The notes under the pieces: generated by a model
The model's database searches: none
Seen by the model: only the letters and a program-made list of their open reading frames with translations
Told to the model about the DNA's origin: nothing
DNA from: Streptomyces sp. Mut1
GTDB taxonomy: Bacteria > Actinomycetota > Actinomycetes > Streptomycetales > Streptomycetaceae
Direction: 5' to 3'
Assembly: GCF_030719295.1 (NCBI RefSeq)
Contig: NZ_CP120997.1
Location: 3,108,001 to 3,172,000, forward strand
DNA: 64,000 nt
Made by a program: the position numbers and the translations under genes
In this document: positions 23,573 through 30,985 of the stretch, in pieces
How positions within the stretch are numbered: position 1 is the stretch's first letter
Layout of the letters: the number at the start of each line of letters is the position of its first letter

Positions 23573-23662
23573 CCCCCCCGGAGGACATGCCGTGGCTCCC
23601 GGACGAGGCCCTGGACTTCTCCCGCTCGCTGCGGAAGCTCGCGAGCAGCCCGGTGGGTGGGT

Positions 23663-23720
23663 GGGCGGCACCGTCCACCGGGGGCGGCACCGTCCACCGG
23701 GAGCGGCACCGGGGGAAGGA
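23663..23720. repeat. short tandem repeat, 19-bp unit
   Basis: GGGCGGCACCGTCCACCGG is present twice in a row, followed by a shortened third copy (GAGCGGCACCGG). It lies in the non-coding debris between the ABC remnant and ureD. Confidence 0.7.
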
Positions 23721-23753
23721 CCACGCGCAGGACGGGGTACCCGCCCCGGGGCG

Positions 23754-24524
23754 TCAGGCCGACGAGGCCACCGGCTGCCCGGCCGGGGCACCACGCATGG
23801 CGTCCTCGCACCAGGCGGTGAAGGCGGGGTCGCACACGCGGTCACGGAACCGGCCGATTCCGACCCAGCGCAGCACGGCACCGGCCCGGTCCAGAGGGAA
23901 GTAGGTCTCGCCGGGCCCGGTGGTGCCGGCTTCCAGCCTGCCGGGCGGTTCGGGTGTCCATCCCAGAGCGGTGACCGTGTCCATGGAACGAAGGTTTCCG
24001 AGGACGCCCGGCATCGTGCGGGTCCGCCTGCTCAGGTCGAGGTGCTCCACCTGCACCGGCCCCGTGTCGTCGGTCGCGCACAGGGAGGTGGTCAGGTCCC
24101 CGCCCGTCTGGCCTGCGCGCCCCAGGACGATCTTCTCCTGCATCAGGATCCTGCCGGTACCGTGCAGCCGGATCCGGGTGTCCCGGTGGGTGGCGATCCC
24201 GTCCGAGACCACGAACGGCTTGCCCGCCCAGGTCAGCACCGCTCCGTCGCCCACCGTCGCGTCGACCGTCCAGGAAGACGGTGCGTCACCTTCGTACGCG
24301 ACCGTGCCGGTCGACTCCACGATGTCCAGCCACGCCCCGGGGGCGACGTCCACTTCGACGCGGACGTCGTCGCCCGACAGCAGCAGCGCCTGGGTGGCGA
24401 GCAGGCCCACTCTGGCACCACGGGCGTCCTGATCCATGATCCGCGCCGTCAGGTGCCCGGTCGTACGGTGGACGCGGCTGCGGCTCCCCGCGGGGGTGAC
24501 GCTCAGGCGGGTCGGGCCGGTCAC
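23754..24524 (-). CDS. ureD: urease accessory protein UreD
   Basis: A 256-residue UreD (UreH-type) protein. [12 protein letters not shown], a central conserved stretch in this family, and the N-terminal [10 protein letters not shown] and [14 protein letters not shown] blocks support the call. UreD binds apo-urease and forms the tunnel through which nickel passes from UreG via UreF. It is the last gene of the ureABCFGD operon and overlaps ureG by 4 bases. It is slightly short for the family but appears intact. Confidence 0.9.
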   Translation of the reverse strand: MTGPTRLSVTPAGSRSRVHRTTGHLTARIMDQDARGARVGLLATQALLLSGDDVRVEVDVAPGAWLDIVESTGTVAYEGDAPSSWTVDATVGDGAVLTWAGKPFVVSDGIATHRDTRIRLHGTGRILMQEKIVLGRAGQTGGDLTTSLCATDDTGPVQVEHLDLSRRTRTMPGVLGNLRSMDTVTALGWTPEPPGRLEAGTTGPGETYFPLDRAGAVLRWVGIGRFRDRVCDPAFTAWCEDAMRGAPAGQPVASSA

Positions 24525-25297
24525 GCGCGCTGCCCCGCATGCGCCGGAGCGTGGTCGTGGGTGTGCGTGGTGCCGTCGGTCCGGGTGTGCGCGTGGGTTT
24601 CCCCGCCGTCCTGACCCGCGTGGAAGTGCGGTGCCATGGGACCGGGGTCGACCGGGGTGTGCTCGCCGGTGCGGTAGTGGGCGAGGGTGTCGCGGACCCA
24701 GCCGGTCAGCAGTCGGACGGACGCCTCGTCGTGCCGGGAGAGCGCGACCACGGGGGAACCCTGCCGGGCGTCACGTCCCTCGCGTGTCATGCGCTCGACG
24801 TCCACGCCCACATGCTCGCCCAGGTCGGTCTTGTTGATCACGAGCAGGTCGGCGCGAGCGATGCCGGGGCCCCCTTTCCGTACGACGTCACCGCCGCCGG
24901 CGACGTCCAGGACGAACAGTTGGGCGTCCACCAGTGCGGGGGAGAAGGTCGCGGTGAGGTTGTCGCCGCCGGACTCGATGATGACCAGGTCCAGTGGTCC
25001 GAAGTCGGCCTCCAGGTCCTCGGCCGCCAGCAGATTGGCCGTCACGTCGTCGCGGATCGCCGTGTGGGGGCAGGCGCCCGTTTCCACCGGGCGGATGCGT
25101 TCGGGGTCCAGCACTCCGGCGCTCCTGAGGAAGCGCGCGTCCTCGTCGGTGTAGATGTCGTTCGTGATGACGCCCAGGCTCAGTTCCCCGGAGAGGGCCC
25201 GGCACAGCGTCGCGATGAGCGAGCTCTTGCCCGTGCCGACGGGCCCGGCGACGCCCAGGCGCATGGCACGGGTGGGGGCGGTGGCGTTCTCAGGCAC
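24521..25297 (-). CDS. ureG: urease accessory GTPase UreG with His-rich tail
   Basis: A 258-residue UreG. P-loop GPVGTGKS (18-25), [19 protein letters not shown] with the nickel-binding CPH, ESGGDNL and NKTDL are all present. UreG hydrolyses GTP to drive nickel delivery to urease. Unusually, residues 222-254 form a His-rich tail ([25 protein letters not shown]). Such stretches are normally found in UreE or at the N-terminus of UreG/HypB. As no ureE is present, this tail probably stores or hands over nickel. Confidence 0.95.
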   Translation of the reverse strand: MPENATAPTRAMRLGVAGPVGTGKSSLIATLCRALSGELSLGVITNDIYTDEDARFLRSAGVLDPERIRPVETGACPHTAIRDDVTANLLAAEDLEADFGPLDLVIIESGGDNLTATFSPALVDAQLFVLDVAGGGDVVRKGGPGIARADLLVINKTDLGEHVGVDVERMTREGRDARQGSPVVALSRHDEASVRLLTGWVRDTLAHYRTGEHTPVDPGPMAPHFHAGQDGGETHAHTRTDGTTHTHDHAPAHAGQRA

Positions 25298-25949
25298 TGA
25301 AGAGCCTCTCTGTGGCGGTGTCGTGGGTCTCGGCCCAGCGCTCGATGAGGGGAGCGCCGTGGGCGGGGATGTGTTCCGGGAGGCGGAGAAGGGAGACCTG
25401 GTCGGCCATCTCGTCGATGTCGGGGAGGAGTTCGTTCACCCACGCCGCGATGAGCAGGGGGTCCTGCGGTTCGAGCTTGAGCAGGGCCGCTGTGACGGTC
25501 TGGGCGTCGTCGTACCCGACGAGACGGGCCACGTCGGCCGGGTCCATCGCGGCGCGGTGCGCGAGCAGACCGAGGACGACCGGGCGGGGCCAGGTGCGTG
25601 CGCGGGCGTCGACGGGGCCGGGCCAGAGCGTCTGCAGGACCCGCAGATATCCGCGCCCCAGACGCCGCCCGTTCGCCCTCAGCGCCCGGCTGGGGGTCCG
25701 GGCGGCCCAGGCGGCCTCGACCTCGGCCAGGTCACCGCCGTCCTCCGCGACCGCACGCGCGACGACGGCGGTGCCCGCCTCCACGCGGGTGACGGTACGA
25801 AGACGGGAGCGCAGGTACGCGGGCACCTCGGCGGGCGTCGTACCGGCCCGCAGCGCCGGTTCCAGACCGGCGGACTGCGTATGTCCTCCGGACGGGAGCC
25901 TGGCGTCGCCCAGCAGGGCGAGCAGGAGCGGAGAAGTGCTCATGGGCAC
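25290..25949 (-). CDS. ureF: urease accessory protein UreF
   Basis: A 219-residue all-helical Ure[29 protein letters not shown] is the typical N-terminal motif, and [24 protein letters not shown] and [11 protein letters not shown] text follow later. UreF bridges UreD and UreG in the activation complex. The start is GTG at 25949, or ATG 6 bases on. It begins immediately at the ureC stop and overlaps ureG by 8 bases. Confidence 0.92.
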   Translation of the reverse strand: MPMSTSPLLLALLGDARLPSGGHTQSAGLEPALRAGTTPAEVPAYLRSRLRTVTRVEAGTAVVARAVAEDGGDLAEVEAAWAARTPSRALRANGRRLGRGYLRVLQTLWPGPVDARARTWPRPVVLGLLAHRAAMDPADVARLVGYDDAQTVTAALLKLEPQDPLLIAAWVNELLPDIDEMADQVSLLRLPEHIPAHGAPLIERWAETHDTATERLFSA

Positions 25950-25950
25950 C

Positions 25951-27825
25951 TCAGAACAGCATGTATCGCTGGGTGAGGGGCAGGCTCCTCGGCGGTTTCG
26001 GCTGGTCGAGGTACCAGTAGTCGCTCAGGCTCCTGTGCCGGGTGAGGCTGTGTCCCGCCGCGGGGTCGACCCGTGGGATCTGCACCGCGATCTTGAACGT
26101 GCCCGGGTCGATGTCGATGCCGTACCGCCCGTCGTTGAAGATCATGTCCGCCTTGCCGATGTCCTTGACGGGCTTGGCGCCCCTCAGTTCACGCCGCAGG
26201 CCGAGGGTGGTCGTCAGGGAGTCCTTGAACACGCCCCTGCCCTTCACTCCGTCGTAGGGGTCGGAGTCCGACGCGGGGTTGAGCACCGCGTCCGAGACGA
26301 ACGAGTAGGACAGGTGGGGGGCGATGGCCGCGGCCATCGCCGGGCGCAGGAGCGTCGGCTGCGGGGTCGAGACCGAGCCGTTGGGATCACCGAGGTTGCC
26401 GACCACCATGGCGCCGCCCTTGATGACCACTTCCGGCCGCACGGCGAAGAACCGCGGGTCCCACAGCACGAGGTCCGCCAGCTTGCCCGTCTTCACCGAG
26501 CCGGCGTACGCGTCGATGCCGTGGGCGATGGCGGGATTGATCGTGTACTTGGCCACGTACCGCAGCGCGCGGGCGTTGTCGCCCCGTCCCCGGTCGGCCC
26601 CGTAGAAGAAGTTCGCGTCCTTGAAGGTCAGGTGGCTCCACTCCTTCATGACGTGGGCGACCTGCCAGGTACGGGTCACGACCTCCCCGATGCGGCCCAT
26701 GGCCTGGGCGTCGGAGGAGGTGATGGACATGGCGCCCATGTCGTGCAGCACATCCTCGGCGAACATGGTCGTGGAGCGGATGCGGGAGTCGGCGAACGCC
26801 TGGTCGTTCTCGTTGCTCAGATCGAGGTGGTGGGCCGAGGCCAGCATGTCGATGTGCTCGGCCAGCGTGTTCACGGTGTACGGCAGCGTCGGGTTCGTCG
26901 ACGCGGGCAGGACGTTCGGCTCGGCGGCCACCTTCAGGATGTCCGGGGCGTGCCCGCCGCCGGCGCCCTCCGCGTGGAAGACGTGGACTCCGCGCCCGTC
27001 GATGGCGTCGAGGGTGGTTTCGACGAAGCCGGACTCGTTCAGGGAGTCGGCGTGCAGGGTGACCTGAAGACCCCACTCCTCCCCGGCCCTCAGGGCCGCG
27101 TCCAGCGCTGCCGGGGTGGCGCCCCAGTCCTCGTGGACCTTGTACCCGCCGGCCCCCGCGAGCGCCTGCTCGTCCAGGCCGTCCTTGCTGACGGTGTTGC
27201 CCTTGCCCAGCAGCATCACGTTGACCGGCAGGTCGTCGAAGCTGCGGTGCAGGTTCACCAGGTGCTGGGGTCCGGGCGTCACCGTGGTTGCCTTGGAGCC
27301 CTCCGAGGGGCCCACACCGCCGCCGATCAGCGTGGTGGTCCCGGTGGACAGGGCCTCCAGCACCGCCGAGGGGGAGATGTAGTGGACATGCGTGTCGACG
27401 GCTCCGGCGGTGAGGATCTTGCCCTCGCCGGAGATCACGTCCGTGGAGGAACCGATCTCCAGCCCCGGAGTGACCCCGTCCATGACATCGCTGTTGCCGG
27501 CCTTTCCGACCGCGACGACCTTGCCGCCCCTGATCCCGACGTCGGCACGCACGATGGAATGGGCGTTCCCCCGCTCCAGCGCGGGTTCGACATCCAGAAT
27601 GATCACATTGGTGATCACGGTGTCGGGGGCGCCCTCCGCACTCGTGGTCGTCCCCTGCAGCATCGACTCGCGGATGGTCTTCCCGCCGCCGAAGATCGCC
27701 TCGTCACCACCGAACGTCAGGTCCTCGGTGACCTCGATCCAGAGGCTGGTGTCGCCCAGGCGGACCTGGTCGCCCACGGTCGGGCCGTAGGATTTCGCGT
27801 ACTGCGCGCGGGTGATGTTCGCCAT
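25951..27825 (-). CDS. ureC: urease alpha subunit
   Basis: The ATG at 27825 gives 624 residues, about 50 more than usual UreC. The nickel and catalytic ligands are present: H146 and H148 (THVHY), carbamylated-type K229 (YKVHEDWG), H258, H284 (FHAEGAGGGHAPD), H332 and D372. The mobile-flap cysteine of other ureases (VCHHL) is alanine here (A331 in SAHHL). Extra residues lie near 400-420 (TFKDANFFYGADRGRGDN) and at the C-terminus. The enzyme should hydrolyse urea to ammonia and carbamate. The gene is third in ureABCFGD. Confidence 0.96.
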   Translation of the reverse strand: MANITRAQYAKSYGPTVGDQVRLGDTSLWIEVTEDLTFGGDEAIFGGGKTIRESMLQGTTTSAEGAPDTVITNVIILDVEPALERGNAHSIVRADVGIRGGKVVAVGKAGNSDVMDGVTPGLEIGSSTDVISGEGKILTAGAVDTHVHYISPSAVLEALSTGTTTLIGGGVGPSEGSKATTVTPGPQHLVNLHRSFDDLPVNVMLLGKGNTVSKDGLDEQALAGAGGYKVHEDWGATPAALDAALRAGEEWGLQVTLHADSLNESGFVETTLDAIDGRGVHVFHAEGAGGGHAPDILKVAAEPNVLPASTNPTLPYTVNTLAEHIDMLASAHHLDLSNENDQAFADSRIRSTTMFAEDVLHDMGAMSITSSDAQAMGRIGEVVTRTWQVAHVMKEWSHLTFKDANFFYGADRGRGDNARALRYVAKYTINPAIAHGIDAYAGSVKTGKLADLVLWDPRFFAVRPEVVIKGGAMVVGNLGDPNGSVSTPQPTLLRPAMAAAIAPHLSYSFVSDAVLNPASDSDPYDGVKGRGVFKDSLTTTLGLRRELRGAKPVKDIGKADMIFNDGRYGIDIDPGTFKIAVQIPRVDPAAGHSLTRHRSLSDYWYLDQPKPPRSLPLTQRYMLF

Positions 27826-27857
27826 TGCATTCCTCCAGCTGGATGTACGAGGCCCGG

Positions 27858-28451
27858 TCAGTCGAGGGCGACGTCGTCGGGCCCTTTGCCCTTCCGCAGG
27901 CCCGGAACACGGCGCCGTCCACCGATCGGCACAACCTCGATCGCATCGCTGGGCGCGTTCTCGGGGCTGAACCGCATCGAGTCCCCCGGAGCGATGTCGA
28001 GCCGGCACCCCCAAGGCGCCTTCCCCGGCGTCTTCGACCGGTCGTACGCCAGCGCGCGGGCCGCGGCGATCTGCTCGGCCCGCACGCGCCGGGGATCGGT
28101 CAGAACGGTCTCCGCCTCCGTCGCGCTCTCCGGATCGGTGAAGAACAACAGGTCCTCGTTGACATCGGCCAGGTGGAAGTGCGAACCGACCTGGATGTCG
28201 CGGTCACCGACATTGACCACGTAGACAGTGCCCTTGCCGCTCCGGGAGTTGAGCACATGCTCCGCGGCCGGGTCCTTGACCCACACTCCTCCGACCTCGT
28301 ACCGGGAAAGGGCGCAGACCTCGCTCGGGTCCAGGTCGGAGGGCGGCCGGACTCCGGGCTCCTGGCCACAACCATGTGTCCGGCCCGCGCACGGACACAC
28401 GACCGGCACCGGCGTCGACGGATTCGCAGCCAGCGGCTGGAAGTAGGGCAT
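27858..28451 (-). CDS. ureB: urease beta subunit with Cys-rich N-terminal extension
   Basis: From the ATG at 28451 the product is 197 residues, well above the usual 100-135. The core (about 55-197: VYVVNVGDRDIQVGSHFHLADVN, LDIAPGDSMRF) is clear UreB. A 50-residue N-terminal extension contains VCPCAGRTHGCG, a Cys/His cluster that could bind metal. A roughly 30-residue insert (ESATEAETVLTDPRRVRAEQ) lies in the middle. It sits 10 bases after ureA and 32 before ureC. Confidence 0.92.
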   Translation of the reverse strand: MPYFQPLAANPSTPVPVVCPCAGRTHGCGQEPGVRPPSDLDPSEVCALSRYEVGGVWVKDPAAEHVLNSRSGKGTVYVVNVGDRDIQVGSHFHLADVNEDLLFFTDPESATEAETVLTDPRRVRAEQIAAARALAYDRSKTPGKAPWGCRLDIAPGDSMRFSPENAPSDAIEVVPIGGRRRVPGLRKGKGPDDVALD

Positions 28452-28461
28452 GGGTTCGTCC

Positions 28462-28848
28462 TCAGCGGATAGGGGCGGGCGTCGTCGCGGCCTTCGGGGC
28501 ACGGATCGGGTCATAGAGGGTGACGAGCTTGCGGCCATCGGGGAAGGTCGCCTCGATCTGGAGGATGTCGAGCATCTCGGCCACGCCGTCCATGACATCC
28601 GCGGTCGTCAGAACGCTCTCGCCCTCCCCCTGGGTGTCCCCCTTCCGCTCGTCCAGGGGAACGCCGGCGTCGCTCGTCATCTGGTCGACGGTGTAAGTGC
28701 CCGCCCGTGCCTCCTCGATGACCCAGCAACTGATGTAGGCCACGGCCTCGGGGTAGTTCAGCTTGATGCCGCGCTCCTTGCGATAGCTGGCCAGCATCCC
28801 GGCCATGCTGAGCAGCAGCTTCTCCTGCTCCGAAGGAATCAGATGCAT
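28462..28848 (-). CDS. ureA: urease gamma subunit
   Basis: The ATG at 28848, preceded by AGAGGAGCACGG, gives 128 residues. [25 protein letters not shown], and the C-terminal [24 protein letters not shown] are diagnostic UreA blocks. An insert of about 20 residues ([15 protein letters not shown]) makes it longer than the usual 100. It is the first gene of the urease operon. I see no strong promoter within the 600 bases upstream. Confidence 0.94.
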   Translation of the reverse strand: MHLIPSEQEKLLLSMAGMLASYRKERGIKLNYPEAVAYISCWVIEEARAGTYTVDQMTSDAGVPLDERKGDTQGEGESVLTTADVMDGVAEMLDILQIEATFPDGRKLVTLYDPIRAPKAATTPAPIR

Positions 28849-29464
28849 CCGTGCTCCTCTGTGATGGTGAGAGCGCCCCCGGCTCTCCGGCAGGGGACGA
28901 CGACCCCGTCCGCCTCCGCCGCGTCCCGGGCCACCAGGACGCATCCACCGATGCCTGGGGCCTCTCCCGGATCCGGGGACGAACATGTGTCGGCAGCGCG
29001 ATGCGGCTCCACCGGGTTCATCGGCATCATCAGCCGAACCACCAGCGCCGCCGCCGATCATCATGCGGCGGACGGGGCTGCCGCGGCATAACCGCACCAT
29101 CACCCTCAAACGGGTGCCGACACGAGCACGTGACCGAAACCTCGGCAGCAGCGCTTGTGGCCAAAGGTGGTCCGGAGCACGGAGACGGATGGGCTGCGAA
29201 GCGCTGTGCCGGACCGGATCACGGTGGGCGGAACCCCACGGACTCGGGTTCCCTTGCGCCAGATCATTGAGCAAGGGCCTTTGTACGCACGGAAGATGCG
29301 TAAGAATGGCGGTCCGCGGACACGACTCGCGGGACGGTATTGGGGGCGGAACGTGCGAGGCGCATTCACAACGGACCGGGTGAGCCGATGCTGTCTGGCC
29401 GTCGCCCGCGGGGAACCGGCCGTCGTGTGCGGTGCCGGGCGCCCCTCGGACTCATCGGGGTTCC
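28849..29464. other. 616-base gap between the urease operon and the defence-like island
   Basis: No convincing gene: open frames exist on both strands but none has family features or a good start. The stretch must hold promoters for ureA (leftwards) and the 29465 gene (rightwards). The only clear structure is the inverted repeat at 29251-29277. Confidence 0.6.
29251..29277. promoter_or_regulatory. inverted repeat upstream of the island's first gene
   Basis: CCCTTGC, 13 bases, GCAAGGG: perfect 7-bp arms, 187 bases before the GTG at 29465. It may be an operator or a hairpin. The TTGC/GCAA arms recall nickel-regulator boxes, but the spacing is wrong for those I know. Confidence 0.35.
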
Positions 29465-30985
29465 GTGCCTGAGTCGGTGGCGGCACCATCGGCGGCGGAG
29501 CCCGCCCCCGGACCGGTGGGGGGCCCGGCGTGGAGCAGTCCGGGCCTGGATGTCGCCGCGGGCCGGTATCCGCTTTCGGTGGAGCGGCACGTCATGCGCA
29601 TGGTTGATCACTTGGTACCCGGCGTCACCGCGGTGACACCCCATGCGCGGTACTACGCCCTTCACGGCTTGGTCGCCGCACACGCCGACGCAGCGGGGCT
29701 GTCTGCCTCAGCAGCTCAGGAGCTGCTCCGCCGATCCGAAGTCGCCCTCGCCGCTGTGTCCTTCGCCCACCATCCCGAGGGCCTGGAATGGATGCCGCGC
29801 GCTCACGGGGCCGATGCCCTCTCCCAGAGGCTCCGGTCCGGGGTGATTCCGATGGCTGAGTCTGCGGCTGCGGGCAAGGAAGGGTACGTGGGCAACCCCT
29901 GGGGCTTCTGGGGGCCGTACGCAGGGTCCGAAACCGCCTTGGGCATCCTCAGCCCCGGAAGGATGCCCCAGCCCGGACCCCGGCTCGACGCGTCGGCGGT
30001 ACGCTCCGGCCTGGGCGAATTACTCGAACTGGCCACCGATAACGTGCTGCACGTCGGCGATCTGGCCCCGCTGGGCGCGAAGTTGTGCGTATGTGCCGGT
30101 GGTGAGCACGCTGACGGGCTTTGGCTGGCCGACCTCATGTGCGGGCCGGACGCGTCTGATGTCGGTCCGCGGTCGAGGGCTCGACGGGAGACGATCCAGT
30201 TGATGGTACGGATCGTCTCCCAGCACCCGGTCGTGCGCTTCACCCGGGACGTCGGCCGTGTGCTGGCATTCGGCGACTTCTTGTCCACGGACCGCGTGAC
30301 CAGGGGTGTCGACGCGGCGCCCGTGTGGCGGGGGGTGACCCTGCGGAACTACTCCGTCGGTGCCTGGCGCCGTCTGTGGTCCTGGCTCGTGGAGCACGTC
30401 GAAGGGATGATCACGACCGAGAAACTGGCCGACCGCTTTGCCGAGAAACTACCGCTGCAGACCGTGGACGAGTTCCTGGCGTCCCTTCCCGCGACGCAAA
30501 GCACGACCGGAGCGCCGCTGCCGGCCGAGCTCTCCCTTCGGGGAGCGGACACACCCCTGCCCCTCAACGAACTGCGCGTCCTGGCCGTCGGAGCACGCCG
30601 CGTGGATGAGCTGTCGGGGCGGGTCAGGGACGCGTTCCTCGGGCAGCGCGGTATCGAGCTCGGACCGGAATGGGTCAGGTGGAGACTGGAGGAAGCCCGC
30701 TCCGCGCCCCTGCGCGACACGGCACGCCGACTGGTCCACGACATGGTGGCGCGGTCCCAGCGCATCGCGCTGGCCAAGGCCCGGCGCCGTCCCGACGGTT
30801 CGCTCTGGCTGCCCACACGTCTGCACGAACGGAACGGCCTGCTGTACAGGACCAGTAAGGAGGGCCGCGGCGACGTGGGCCTGCGCCTGGACCAACTGGG
30901 CACCGTCCTGGCGACCTGTGGCGTGCTGCACCGCTGCGAACAGCGTTGGTCGGTGACCGCCAGGGGGGAGAAACTCGTTGCCTGA
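29465..30985 (+). CDS. DUF6361-like protein, first gene of a putative two-gene nuclease module
   Basis: A 506-residue soluble protein starting with GTG at 29465. The N-terminal segment RYPLSVERHVMRMVDHLVPG followed by TAVTPHARYYALHGLVAAHA parallels the opening of DUF6361 proteins, in which a helix leads to PGTS...TRARYFLFVPW; I call this a distant relationship. The rest is helical with a long middle region (WGFWGPYAGSETALGILSPG; AWRRLWSWLVEHVEGMITTEKLAD) and a C-terminal winged-helix-like end (LRLDQLGTVLATCGVLHR). No catalytic motif is visible. It overlaps the PLD-fold gene by 8 bases, so the two products probably act together, here as an adaptor or sensor. Confidence 0.75.
   Translation: MPESVAAPSAAEPAPGPVGGPAWSSPGLDVAAGRYPLSVERHVMRMVDHLVPGVTAVTPHARYYALHGLVAAHADAAGLSASAAQELLRRSEVALAAVSFAHHPEGLEWMPRAHGADALSQRLRSGVIPMAESAAAGKEGYVGNPWGFWGPYAGSETALGILSPGRMPQPGPRLDASAVRSGLGELLELATDNVLHVGDLAPLGAKLCVCAGGEHADGLWLADLMCGPDASDVGPRSRARRETIQLMVRIVSQHPVVRFTRDVGRVLAFGDFLSTDRVTRGVDAAPVWRGVTLRNYSVGAWRRLWSWLVEHVEGMITTEKLADRFAEKLPLQTVDEFLASLPATQSTTGAPLPAELSLRGADTPLPLNELRVLAVGARRVDELSGRVRDAFLGQRGIELGPEWVRWRLEEARSAPLRDTARRLVHDMVARSQRIALAKARRRPDGSLWLPTRLHERNGLLYRTSKEGRGDVGLRLDQLGTVLATCGVLHRCEQRWSVTARGEKLVA

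Noticed and set aside
23579..23650. Protein-like stretch MPWLPDEALDFSRSLRKLASS after the ABC remnant
   Set aside because: Possibly a second gene remnant, but it is too short to assign and has no start or family match I recognise.
28839..29042. 67-codon minus-strand ORF upstream of ureA
   Set aside because: It overlaps the ureA start, lacks a ribosome site and has no family features.
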